From the NCBI GenBank assembly GCA_036558305.1, contig DATBFX010000490.1:1-15612 (forward strand): a DNA stretch of 15,612 nt, given 5' to 3'. The notes below the pieces were generated by a model, which had not been told where the DNA came from, searched no databases, and was given only the letters and a program-made list of their open reading frames with translations. This document shows, piece by piece, positions 6,085-14,237 of this stretch. Within the stretch, counting starts at the first letter, position 1. Every line of letters begins with the position of its first letter. The translations under genes were made by a program, and so were the position numbers. Origin of the DNA: DATBFX01 sp036558305 (lineage in GTDB: Bacteria > Chloroflexota > Chloroflexia > Thermomicrobiales > UBA6265).

Positions 6085-6501
6085 GTGAACAGCGAAACTG
6101 CGGATTTCGGTGGTCTCTTGAAGGGTTTTCGCGAGCGACGCAACGTCTCGCAGAGCAAGCTGGCCGAGCGCGCGGCGTTCGACCACAGCTACGTCAGTCG
6201 ACTCGAAAGCGGCACCCGGATGCCGACACGCGACGCCGTCGATCGCCTCGGGATGGCCCTGGGGCTGACGCAGGTCGAACTGGATGCGCTCCTCGCCGCC
6301 GCTGGCTTCCTCCCGCGCGACGTCACCAGTCTCCTCTCGAACGAACCCGTGATCGGGGAAGTCCTCGATCTCCTCCAGGACGAAGCGGTCCCCTCGGAGT
6401 ACCGCGAGAGCATGCGCCAGGTGCTGCGCTTGCTCGCCCAGCAAGCCCGGTTGGCGGTCCGACCGCAAGGCGACAACGGCTTCTCGGGCGTCGCCGCCTA
6501 G
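6085..6501 (+). CDS. XRE-family helix-turn-helix regulator
   Basis: A protein of 138 aa with an N-terminal Cro/C1-type HTH domain at about residues 10-72. It shows FGGLLKGFRERRNVSQSKLA for helices 1-2, the recognition region HSYVSRLESGTRMPT (34-48), then LGMALGLTQVELDALLAAAG. The C-terminal half (about 75-125) is helical, charged and without a domain I can name; there is no membrane segment. The start is GTG 6085 with GGGAG 6 nt upstream. It has its own strong promoter flanked by inverted repeats, which suggests self-regulation. The nearest downstream gene, dnaE, is on the same strand 237 bp away, but nothing shows a functional link. The target is unknown. Confidence 0.88.
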   Translation: MNSETADFGGLLKGFRERRNVSQSKLAERAAFDHSYVSRLESGTRMPTRDAVDRLGMALGLTQVELDALLAAAGFLPRDVTSLLSNEPVIGEVLDLLQDEAVPSEYRESMRQVLRLLAQQARLAVRPQGDNGFSGVAA

Positions 6502-6511
6502 GACGGCCGCC

Positions 6512-6534
6512 CGGCAAACAGCCCGCGTTTGCCG
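6512..6534 (+). terminator. hairpin after the XRE gene (no U-tract)
   Basis: CGGCAAAC (6512-6519) pairs perfectly with GTTTGCCG (6527-6534) around a 7-nt loop, 10 nt past the stop codon. No T run follows, so it is at best a non-canonical terminator or an RNA-stabilising hairpin. Confidence 0.4.
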
Positions 6535-6666
6535 ACCGCTCCGCCCCCGCGCTCGGTGCCGTCGCCGATGCCGACCGGGTGACCGCTGCGCCCGACATCG
6601 GTGACGGTTCGGCTTGTCGGCCTATCCGGTCGCGGTGTCACGCCGGTCCGCTTGCCGATTCGCCTG

Positions 6667-6675
6667 TGATACGAT
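6667..6675 (+). promoter_or_regulatory. possible extended -10 promoter of dnaE
   Basis: TGA is followed directly by TACGAT (6670-6675), an extended -10 form, 63 nt before the dnaE start. No good -35 box is seen. Confidence 0.4.
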
Positions 6676-6723
6676 GAGCCCCCGTTTTGACGCTCCGACC
6701 CCCGCACCAGCCTTTTGTCGCCC

Positions 6724-6729
6724 GGGAGG
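6724..6729 (+). promoter_or_regulatory. ribosome binding site that sets the dnaE start
   Basis: GGGAGG lies 9 nt before TTG 6739. An earlier in-frame TTG at 6715 lies upstream of this site and would place it inside the coding region. The later TTG also gives the usual short N-terminus before the first PHP histidines. Confidence 0.7.
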
Positions 6730-6738
6730 TCCGGTAGG

Positions 6739-9700
6739 TTGGCCGAGTTCGCTCATCTCCATTTGCACACCGAATACTCGTTGCTCGACGGCATGGGCCG
6801 GATCGACGAGTACGTATCTCGGGCGAAGGAGCTCGGGATCCACCACATGGCGGTCACCGACCATGGGGTCATGTACGCCGCCATGGACTGGTTCAAGTCG
6901 GGAACCAAGGCCGGTCTCCACCCGATCGTCGGCATGGAGGCCTACCTGGCCGAAGGCAGCGCCACGGTCAAGGAGCGCAAGTCCTACCACCTGTTGCTGC
7001 TGGCGGAGAACGACGCCGGATACCGGAACCTGCTCAAACTCGCCAGTCGCGCCAGTCTTGAGGGGTACTACTACCGGCCGCGCATCGACCTCGACATGCT
7101 GCAAACCCATCGCGAGGGCATCATCGCCACGTCGGCGTGCCTCGGCGGACCGGTCGCGAACAACTTTCTGCACGGCCAGCCCGACAAGGCGCGCGGTTAT
7201 GCGGGCAAACTGGCGGAGATCCTGGGACCAGATCGCTTCTTCATCGAAATCCAGGACCACGGGATCAAGGAGCAGATCGACACGAACCGCGATCTGCTCC
7301 CGCTGGCGCGCAGTCTCAACCTGCCGATCGTCGCCACCAACGACGTCCACTATTGCAATCGCGACGATGCCCCCGCCCAGGAAGTCCTCGTCTGCGTGCA
7401 GACGAACACCACACTGAGCGACCCCAAGCGCCTGAAATCCGAATCGGACCAGCTCTACTTCAAGGGACCGGACGAGATGGCGAAGGTTTTCGGGGAGATC
7501 CCCGAAGCGCTCGCCAATACGATCCGCATCGCGGAGATGTGCACGCTCGACCTCGGTTTCAAGGGCTACCACCTGCCCCACTTCGACGTTCCCGAAGGCG
7601 TCGCCGCCGACGCCTACCTCGAACGCCTCTGCCGCGAAGGTGTCCGCCGCCTCTACGGGCGCGACGACGGCGAGATCGGCGAACGCCTCGCCTACGAACT
7701 CGACGTCATCGGGCGGATGGGGTTCACGAACTACTTCCTGGTCGTCTGGGACTTCGTCAAGTTCGCCAAGGACAACGGCATTCTGGTCGGGCCCGGCCGC
7801 GGTTCGGCGGCCGGCAGCATCGTCACCTACGCGCTCGGCATCACCGCGCTCGATCCCCTCAAGTACGGGTTGATCTTCGAGCGCTTCCTCAATCCGTCTC
7901 GGATCACGATGCCCGACATCGACATCGATTTTGCCGACGACCGCCGGTCAGAGGTGATCGACTACGTCGTCCGCAAGTACGGCGACGACCGCGTCGCCCA
8001 GATCGTCACCTTCGGCACGCTCGCCGCGAAGGCCTCGATCCGCGACGTCGGCCGGGCGATGGCGATGTCGTTTGCCGAAACCGACCGCGTCGCCAAACTG
8101 ATCCCCACCGGCCCCGGCGTGACCATCGACGGGTCGTTGCAAAAGGTGCCGGAACTCAAAGCGCTCTACGACCAGGAACCGCACCTGCGCGAGCTCATCG
8201 ACGCCGCCCGCAAGGTCGAGGGGATCGCTCGCCACTCGTCGACCCACGCCGCCGGCGTCGTGATCTCGCGCGATCCGCTCGTCGATCACGTGCCGCTGCA
8301 ACGCGCCGGTGGCAAGAGCGAGGGCGAAGTCACGACCCAGTACCCGATGTCGCGGCTCGAAGAACTCGGGTTGTTGAAGATGGACTTCCTGGGTTTGAGC
8401 ACGCTGACCATCGTCGGCAAGGCCGTGGAGTTGGCCCGCCGGAAGAAACCCGATTTGACGTTGGAGACGATCCCCCTCGACGATGCCAGGTCCTACGAGT
8501 TGCTTCGTCGAGGCGAAACCGTCGGCGTCTTCCAACTGGAAGGCGGGATGACCACGCGGATGACGATCGACGTGGCGCCGACCTGTTTCGAAGACCTGAT
8601 CGCGTTGATGGCGTTGATCCGGCCGGGGCCGATGGAGATGGCCCCGGACTACATATCCCGGAAGCACGGCCGGACGCCGATCGAATACATGCATCCGGAA
8701 ATGGAGGCGATCCTCAAGGAGACGTACGGGATCGCCCTCTACCAGGAACAGGTGATGCAGATCGCCAACGTCCTCGCCGGCTTCTCGATGGCCGAGGGCG
8801 ACGGACTGCGCAAGGCGATGGGTAAGAAACTCCCCGAAGAGATGGCGAAATACCGCGGCCGTTTCGTCGATGGCTGTGTCGCCCACGGGCTGACGAAACA
8901 CCTGGCCGGCGAGATTTTCGACATGATCGAGCGGTTCGCGGGCTACGGGTTCAACAAGGCCCACAGCGCCGCGTACGCCGTCATCGCCGCGCAAACCGCC
9001 TACCTCAAGGCCAATTTTCCGGTCGAGTTCATGGCCGCTTTGCTCTCGACCGAGATCGGCAACACCGACAAGATCGTCCTCAACGTCGTCGAGTGCAAAC
9101 GGCAAAAGATCGATATCCTGCCGCCCGACGTGAATGCCAGCGAGTGGGAATTCTCGGTCGCGGTCGAGAGCGACGGCAGCGAGGCCGTCCGCTTCGGCTT
9201 GGGCGCGGTCAAGAACGTGGGCGAAGGCGCGGTGCGGGCGATCCTGGAGGCGCGCGCAAGACAGCCGGGTGGACGGTTCCCGGAACTCGAAACGTTTTGC
9301 GAGGCGGTGGATTGGTCGAGTGTCAGCAAGCGCGTCGTCGAGTGCCTCGCCAAATGCGGTGCGCTCGACTGTTTCGGATCGCGTTCGTGGGTGATCGGTG
9401 CCCTGGAGGCCGCCGTCGCCGCCGGACAACAGCGTCAGAAGGCAAGCGCTCGCGGTCAGATGGGTCTGTTCGATCTCGGCGGGGCCACCGGCGCGACGGC
9501 CACGCCGAGATTGGTCGCCGAGGTAACCGAAATGCCGCGACGACAACTCCTCGCCTGGGAAAAGGAGCTGACCGGTATCTATTTGAGCGAACACCCACTG
9601 GCGGAAGTCCTCGAAAACAGCCGGCGAGACGGAATCGCCCAGGTCGTCGAATTGGCCGATCGGCCGAAGGGCGACGCCGTGCGTCTGATCGGCATGATCA

Positions 9701-10197
9701 ACGGCGTGCGCCGGATCACGACCAAGACGAACCGGACGATGGCCGTCCTCGACTTCGAGGATCTGACGGGCAATATCGAACTCGTCGCCTTCCCCGACTG
9801 TTACGATCAACACGCGGAGCTCTGGGAACCCGACAACATCGTCGAAATCACGGCGAAGGTCGACCGCCGAAGCGAACAACTCCAACTGATCTGTGAGACG
9901 GCCACGACCGAGATCAAGCAGGCACCGCGTCGCACCTTACGGCGGGCGGTCCATCTCCGCTTCCCCGCCTCCTCGGACCTCGCAGAGGACATTCGCCTCA
10001 TGCAAGACGTGTTCGAAGTACTGACCCATTTCGAAGGCGACGACGACATCGTGATCGACGTGCCGACGGCCCGCGGTCATGTCGCCATCCGTAGCCGGTC
10101 GCGACGGGTCGAATGGAACGACCGGTTGCACGACGCCCTGAGCCGGTTGCTGGGGTCCGATCGGGTCGAATTGAAAGTGCCGCTCCTGGCGTCGTGA
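6739..10197 (+). CDS. dnaE: DNA polymerase III alpha subunit DnaE
   Basis: The replicative DNA polymerase (1152 aa from TTG 6739). The N-terminal PHP domain keeps its metal ligands: HLHLHTEYS (about 6-14), TDHG (40-43), GMEAY (65-69) and NDVHY (201-205). The palm has GPGRGSAAGS (351-360), PDIDIDFAD (392-400) with catalytic Asp393 and Asp395, and the third Asp549 in KMDFLGL. A helix-hairpin-helix segment follows at about 796-840. QMGLF (907-911) fits the beta-clamp binding motif. An OB fold lies at about 980-1055, and a C-terminal domain of about 80 residues ends the protein. Length and order are those of DnaE1-type enzymes; I see no intein or separate exonuclease domain. It is convergent with polX, whose stop lies 2 bp away. 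Confidence 0.98.
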   Translation: MAEFAHLHLHTEYSLLDGMGRIDEYVSRAKELGIHHMAVTDHGVMYAAMDWFKSGTKAGLHPIVGMEAYLAEGSATVKERKSYHLLLLAENDAGYRNLLKLASRASLEGYYYRPRIDLDMLQTHREGIIATSACLGGPVANNFLHGQPDKARGYAGKLAEILGPDRFFIEIQDHGIKEQIDTNRDLLPLARSLNLPIVATNDVHYCNRDDAPAQEVLVCVQTNTTLSDPKRLKSESDQLYFKGPDEMAKVFGEIPEALANTIRIAEMCTLDLGFKGYHLPHFDVPEGVAADAYLERLCREGVRRLYGRDDGEIGERLAYELDVIGRMGFTNYFLVVWDFVKFAKDNGILVGPGRGSAAGSIVTYALGITALDPLKYGLIFERFLNPSRITMPDIDIDFADDRRSEVIDYVVRKYGDDRVAQIVTFGTLAAKASIRDVGRAMAMSFAETDRVAKLIPTGPGVTIDGSLQKVPELKALYDQEPHLRELIDAARKVEGIARHSSTHAAGVVISRDPLVDHVPLQRAGGKSEGEVTTQYPMSRLEELGLLKMDFLGLSTLTIVGKAVELARRKKPDLTLETIPLDDARSYELLRRGETVGVFQLEGGMTTRMTIDVAPTCFEDLIALMALIRPGPMEMAPDYISRKHGRTPIEYMHPEMEAILKETYGIALYQEQVMQIANVLAGFSMAEGDGLRKAMGKKLPEEMAKYRGRFVDGCVAHGLTKHLAGEIFDMIERFAGYGFNKAHSAAYAVIAAQTAYLKANFPVEFMAALLSTEIGNTDKIVLNVVECKRQKIDILPPDVNASEWEFSVAVESDGSEAVRFGLGAVKNVGEGAVRAILEARARQPGGRFPELETFCEAVDWSSVSKRVVECLAKCGALDCFGSRSWVIGALEAAVAAGQQRQKASARGQMGLFDLGGATGATATPRLVAEVTEMPRRQLLAWEKELTGIYLSEHPLAEVLENSRRDGIAQVVELADRPKGDAVRLIGMINGVRRITTKTNRTMAVLDFEDLTGNIELVAFPDCYDQHAELWEPDNIVEITAKVDRRSEQLQLICETATTEIKQAPRRTLRRAVHLRFPASSDLAEDIRLMQDVFEVLTHFEGDDDIVIDVPTARGHVAIRSRSRRVEWNDRLHDALSRLLGSDRVELKVPLLAS

Positions 10198-10199
10198 CA

Positions 10200-11888
10200 C
10201 TACCGATCGGCGCCGTCGCCGCGGTCCCGATCGCGCAGCCAGGATTCGATCTTCTCCAGCGGCCAGCAATTGAGGATGTTTTCCGGCCGTGCTCCGGCTT
10301 TGCGCGCGTTGGCGATGCCGTACTCCAGAAGTGCCCACGCCTCGGGGTGATGCGCGTCGCAGTTGACCGTCAGCAGGCAGCCGGCGGCGATCGCCTGGCG
10401 GGCATTGGACGCGCTGAGATCGAGGCGCGCGGGGTCGGCATTGATCTCCAATGCCGTCCCGGTGCGGGCTGCGGTCGCGAAGACCCGGTCCCAATCGAAG
10501 TCGCCGCCCTCGCGCTGTTCGAGCAGTCGTCCACTCGGGTGGGCGATGACGTCGACGTGTCGATTGTCGAGAACGCCGAGGAGCCGCTCTGTCAACGTTT
10601 CGCGGGGTTGCCGCAACCCGACGTGCGTCGACGCGATCACCACGTCGAGCGATGCCAAGGTCGGATTGTCGAAGTCGAGCCGACCGTCGCGGGATACCTC
10701 AACCTCGGCGCTCGCGAATACGCGGATTCCGCTCCTGCGATTGGCCTCATCGATCTCCCGCCGTTGCGCCCGCAGACGCGCGACGTCGAGCCCGTTCGCC
10801 ACGCCGAGACTCCGCGTGTGGTCGGAAATCCCGAGGAACTCGTAGCCGTGATCGTGCGCGGCGCGGGCCGTCTGATCGACAGAAAGAGCGCCATCGCTCC
10901 AGACCGTGTGGCAGTGGAACTCTCCGCGAACGTCCTCCACCTTCACCAGGGCGTCGATCAGTCCTCGCCGGGCGAGATCAAATTCGTCCAGACCCTGCCG
11001 CAACTCGGCCGGTACCACCGGCAGACCAAGACGTCCATAGACTTCCTCTTCGGACCCGGTCGCCGCGACCTCTCCCAGTTTCGCCAGATGCTCCGCGTTG
11101 CCCGTGGCTCTGACGAGTTCCGATCCGAACCTCGCGTTCGGGACGACGAAGGCCGTGAGGGAGATTCCGTCGTGCAGCAGATAGCGAATGACCTCGCCTT
11201 CCCGGTCCTCTCGCGTCGCAACACTGGACAAGGCGTCGATGACGGCGATCGCCTGGTCGGGATGATCCGTTCCCACGACGAGATCGAGGCCGGCAACCGT
11301 CTCTTCCATCCGTCGCACGCTACCGGCGAGACTGACGCTTGAATTCGCCGGCAGCCTGTCGCCGAGTTCGGCGACCAACCGGCGGCCAACCGGAAGAACG
11401 CTGCCGAGTCGATAGCGCCCGGTCCGGCGCTGCAACGAGGCGATACCCGCGAGGATCCTGGCCTCGGACTTCTCGGTGAAACCGGGCAGCGACCGAATGG
11501 TGCCCGCCTGGGCCGTGGCTTCGAGTCCCGCCAAATCGACGATGCCGAGTTCCACGTGGAGCCGTGCCACCGATTTGGCCCCGAGTCCCGGCACCTCGGT
11601 CAATTCGAGCAACGACGGTGGTACCTGCCGCTCCAGGTCGTGCAGCGCCTTCAAGTGGCCGGTGCGAACGAGTTCGTCGATCATCGAGGCGATGCCGGGT
11701 CCGACGCCCTCGATCTGCCGAAGTGCCCCCGATTGGGCGAGGGTGGCCACGCCCTCCGGGTAATGGCGCACCGCCTCGGCAGCGCGTTGATACGCCCTCG
11801 TGCGGAATCCGCTTTCGCCGGCGATTTCGAGCAGGCGGCCGTACCGGTCGAGGACTTGCGCAATCTCCGCGTTCGATAGCCCGCTCAT
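10200..11888 (-). CDS. polX: PolX-family protein with intact PHP nuclease and degenerate polymerase site
   Basis: Bacterial PolX proteins join a family X DNA polymerase to a C-terminal PHP nuclease and act in gap repair. This one (562 aa, usual length) has N-terminal helix-hairpin-helix motifs (IEGVGPGIA about 59-67, VPGLGAKSVARL 99-110, LPGFTEKSEARI 134-145). The palm motif GSVRRMEETVAGLDLVV (189-205) has Gly200 where the first catalytic Asp of the DxD pair is expected; Asp202 remains. The strand GISLTAFVV (241-249) has Thr245 in place of the third Asp. The PHP site looks complete: FHCHT (H325, H327), D332, SDHT (D356, H357), E395, STH (H422), AHP (H450) and CDAHH (D511, H513). So polymerase activity is doubtful and nuclease or phosphoesterase activity likely. 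ATG 11888 has only a weak ribosome site. The Mur-like gene ends 36 bp upstream. Confidence 0.93.
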   Translation of the reverse strand: MSGLSNAEIAQVLDRYGRLLEIAGESGFRTRAYQRAAEAVRHYPEGVATLAQSGALRQIEGVGPGIASMIDELVRTGHLKALHDLERQVPPSLLELTEVPGLGAKSVARLHVELGIVDLAGLEATAQAGTIRSLPGFTEKSEARILAGIASLQRRTGRYRLGSVLPVGRRLVAELGDRLPANSSVSLAGSVRRMEETVAGLDLVVGTDHPDQAIAVIDALSSVATREDREGEVIRYLLHDGISLTAFVVPNARFGSELVRATGNAEHLAKLGEVAATGSEEEVYGRLGLPVVPAELRQGLDEFDLARRGLIDALVKVEDVRGEFHCHTVWSDGALSVDQTARAAHDHGYEFLGISDHTRSLGVANGLDVARLRAQRREIDEANRRSGIRVFASAEVEVSRDGRLDFDNPTLASLDVVIASTHVGLRQPRETLTERLLGVLDNRHVDVIAHPSGRLLEQREGGDFDWDRVFATAARTGTALEINADPARLDLSASNARQAIAAGCLLTVNCDAHHPEAWALLEYGIANARKAGARPENILNCWPLEKIESWLRDRDRGDGADR

Positions 11889-11924
11889 CGCCTGCCCCCG
11901 CGGCGGGATTGCCGTGACGACGGT

Positions 11925-13199
11925 TCAGTCGGCCGCCAGCATGTCGCGCGTTCCCGTCTGGCCCGCTCGCGCCAGGGCCCGCAGCACGGTCTGCGGGCGA
12001 TCGGCCAGGACCAGCAAGAAGTCGCGCGACCGCATCATCGCCAGCGCGCGCGTGACCGCTCGCCGTTCCGAGGGCGTATGAACGATCGGCGGCGGCACGT
12101 CGCTCATCGCCACTCCCTGGCGCAGACCGGCGACGCGCGCGGCGCTGTCCGGTTCGGAATGCAACACCAGGGCCTGACTCGCCCGTCCCAACAAGCGCCC
12201 GACTTCGGTAAGATCGGAGTCCGGGACAGATTCGAGACGGCCGGCAACGGTGACCAGGCGACCGATCGTGCGATCCCTGACCGCCCTCAGGATCGGCCGG
12301 AGGAACCACGAAGGCTCGGGCCGATCGACGATCGCCGTCGCTCCGTTGACCTCGACGATATTGAACGACCCCGGCATGAATCGATGCGAAATCCGGAACT
12401 CGGCGAGTGCGCGGGCAATCGGCCGCGCGCCGACCCCTGCCGCCGTCGCGACCGCGGCCGCGGTCAAGGCGTTGTGCACCTCGAAACCGGCCGCGCCGTT
12501 CAGCGCAAACACCAGGTCCTGCGACTGCCCAAATTCGTGCCGCGTGTTGCCACCGCCGACGACGAGCGACCCGTTTTCGACCCAGGCCGCCGTCCCGCCG
12601 CTACCGACGTGGTGGCGCAGGAGGGGAGTGTCGCGGTTGAGCGCGATCAGCCATTGCGGTCGATCACGCGGCACTTCGTCACCTGAAACGGCGAAATCCT
12701 CGCCGTTGAGCACGACGATGCCATGCGGGCTGGCGATGTGCAACAAGTCCGGCAGCACCTTCGCGGCGAGTCGTGCTTCGCCCTGGATCAGACAGGCCTC
12801 GCGATTGGCGCAGACATTGGTCACCGCGACGATCGGCGCCGACGACGGCGGCAGCGCGGAGGTGCGCACCGTCGACCAACCGATCTCCCGGATCGCGACG
12901 TCGAGCGAACCGTCGTCGAGTCGATTCTGCGCGCGCGACCACGGCACCAGTTCCCCTCGCTGGGGAGCGCCCTCGATCTCCACGCCGCGATCGGTCCAGA
13001 TCGCCGTCCTCAACCCCGCCTCCCGAAAGACGGCGTCGAGGAGTCGTACCACCGTCGATTTCCCGCGAGAGCCGGCGATGACGATGTTCGGGCGAAGGCC
13101 GGCGTTTCTCAGATCTGCTCGCCAGGTCTCGAACGATGAGGTCGTAGACGGCCGGAGTTGGGGCGCCACGACCGATGAACTACCTGCTTTCACGTTCAT
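11925..13199 (-). CDS. Mur-ligase-family protein, CapB/PgsB- or cyanophycin-synthetase-like
   Basis: A protein of 424 aa. IVIAGSRGKSTVVRLLDAVF (39-58) is a P-loop of the ATP-dependent amide ligase (Mur) fold, and the GxRGKST form is closest to CapB/PgsB poly-gamma-glutamate synthases. A central VTNV (126-129) and FEVHNALTAAAVATAAGV (239-256) match the Mur middle domain. PGSFNIVEVNGATAIVD (276-292) matches the start of the Mur C-terminal domain as in cyanophycin synthetase. However, the usual DYAHNP motif reads DRPEPS (292-297), and the usual DH after TNV is changed (CANREA). No signal peptide or membrane helix is seen. ATG 13199 follows GAGGA by about 9 nt. The gene sits between tatD and polX on one strand, without capA/capC or mur genes nearby. 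The substrate is unknown; ligase activity should not be assumed. Confidence 0.75.
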   Translation of the reverse strand: MNVKAGSSSVVAPQLRPSTTSSFETWRADLRNAGLRPNIVIAGSRGKSTVVRLLDAVFREAGLRTAIWTDRGVEIEGAPQRGELVPWSRAQNRLDDGSLDVAIREIGWSTVRTSALPPSSAPIVAVTNVCANREACLIQGEARLAAKVLPDLLHIASPHGIVVLNGEDFAVSGDEVPRDRPQWLIALNRDTPLLRHHVGSGGTAAWVENGSLVVGGGNTRHEFGQSQDLVFALNGAAGFEVHNALTAAAVATAAGVGARPIARALAEFRISHRFMPGSFNIVEVNGATAIVDRPEPSWFLRPILRAVRDRTIGRLVTVAGRLESVPDSDLTEVGRLLGRASQALVLHSEPDSAARVAGLRQGVAMSDVPPPIVHTPSERRAVTRALAMMRSRDFLLVLADRPQTVLRALARAGQTGTRDMLAAD

Positions 13200-13409
13200 G
13201 TCTCAGCATCCTCGATGAGACCGGTGTCGTTCCACGAGGAGGGCGTGGCGCCCGCCGCGCCGACCCTCGATCGAACCCAATTCGCCCTTCGACGGCAACC
13301 GCGCCTCCTCCGGTCCGCCGAATGCGCCGACAAGCTTAGCGCGACGATGCCGGACTTTGCCGGTCCTTTTGGACCGCACGGACGCCGCCGACGGGTAGTT
13401 CTCAACCGT
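13200..13409 (-). other. gap between tatD and the Mur-like gene, with a hairpin
   Basis: A stretch of 210 bp with no supported gene. CGGTCC (13361-13366) and GGACCG (13371-13376) form a 6-bp hairpin with a 4-nt loop but no U-tract on the minus strand. TTGCCG with a TTCGAT 17 bp downstream (minus strand) is a weak promoter candidate. Whether the Mur-like gene and polX are co-transcribed with glmS-tatD is open. Confidence 0.4.
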
Positions 13410-14237
13410 TCAGGCGGAGGGTCCTTCGGTCGGTTCGGCGAAAGCCAGCGGCAGCCCGAACACGCGAGCGGCATTGGCCGTGGTCACCCTCGCAACCTCC
13501 TGGACGTCAACCTCCTTGAGCGACGCGACGGCGGCGGCAATGAGCGGGATGTTGACCGGAGAATTTCGACCTCCCTTCGCGCCGGCCGGGCTCAGGTACG
13601 GCGCGTCCGTTTCCAGGAGCAGGCGATCCATCGGCAGGTTCCGGACGATGCCGCGCAGCCGCGTGTTCGCCTCCCTCGTCATCAGACCGCCCACGCCGAA
13701 GGAGGCGCCGCGTGCGAGCGCGAACTCCGCGAGGGCGGCGCTCCCGTCGAAGCTGTGGAAGACATACCCAAGACTCGCGGGCGCGCGGTCGAGCGCCCCA
13801 CGCAGATCTGCCTCGACGTCCCCTCGCATGTGGATGACAACGGGCAGACCCGCGCTGGCCGCCAATTCGAGTTGGGCGGCGAACGCCCGGCGTTGAGCGG
13901 TGCGATCGGCGAAGTCGCGGAAATAGTCGAGACCGATCTCGCCGAGCGCGACCGGCCGGTGCCGTTCGATCAGTTCGGCGAGATCGCCGAGGAGTCGCTG
14001 GTCGAACTCGCCGGCGTGATGTGGGTGCAGCCCTAGCGCAAACGAAACGTCGTTTCGGCGTTGTGCCAGGGCGATCGACGTCTCCCAGCGCAGCGGTCGG
14101 TAACCGATGTTGACGACGTGCCGGACCCCGACTTTCGCCGCTGCCGCCATCGTCTCGTCGAGGTCGCGTTGGAAGCGGCCGTCGTCCAGGTGGGCGTGCG
14201 TATCGACGAAAGTCAAGGTGCTGGTGGGCGAATTCAC
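13410..14237 (-). CDS. tatD: TatD-family metal-dependent DNase
   Basis: Cytosolic hydrolase of the amidohydrolase/TIM-barrel superfamily; TatD proteins act as 3'-5' DNases or on other nucleic-acid ends. It is 275 aa, close to the usual 255-265. Metal ligands are visible in order: DTHAHLD (12-18; H14, H16), GLHPH (69-73), GEIGLDY (99-105; E100), H136 in VVIHMR, H161 in VFHSFDGS and ETDAPYL (209-215; D211). RNSP (224-227) stands where RNEP is usual. The start is GTG 14237, whose bases overlap the glmS stop (GTGA). The ribosome site is weak, so translation probably depends on coupling to glmS. A TTG at codon 8 is an alternative. The product is confident, the exact substrate less so. Confidence 0.94.
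   Translation of the reverse strand: MNSPTSTLTFVDTHAHLDDGRFQRDLDETMAAAAKVGVRHVVNIGYRPLRWETSIALAQRRNDVSFALGLHPHHAGEFDQRLLGDLAELIERHRPVALGEIGLDYFRDFADRTAQRRAFAAQLELAASAGLPVVIHMRGDVEADLRGALDRAPASLGYVFHSFDGSAALAEFALARGASFGVGGLMTREANTRLRGIVRNLPMDRLLLETDAPYLSPAGAKGGRNSPVNIPLIAAAVASLKEVDVQEVARVTTANAARVFGLPLAFAEPTEGPSA

Noticed and set aside
7948..9885. Minus-strand open frame (645 codons) inside dnaE
   Set aside because: It is fully antisense to the conserved polymerase core, with biased composition and no recognisable motif.
10113..11342. Plus-strand open frame (409 codons) opposite polX
   Set aside because: It overlaps the dnaE end and is antisense to the conserved HhH/PHP gene. No family features or clear ribosome site.
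13215..14036. Plus-strand open frame (273 codons) opposite tatD
   Set aside because: It is antisense to all TatD metal-ligand motifs, and composition is that of a shadow frame.
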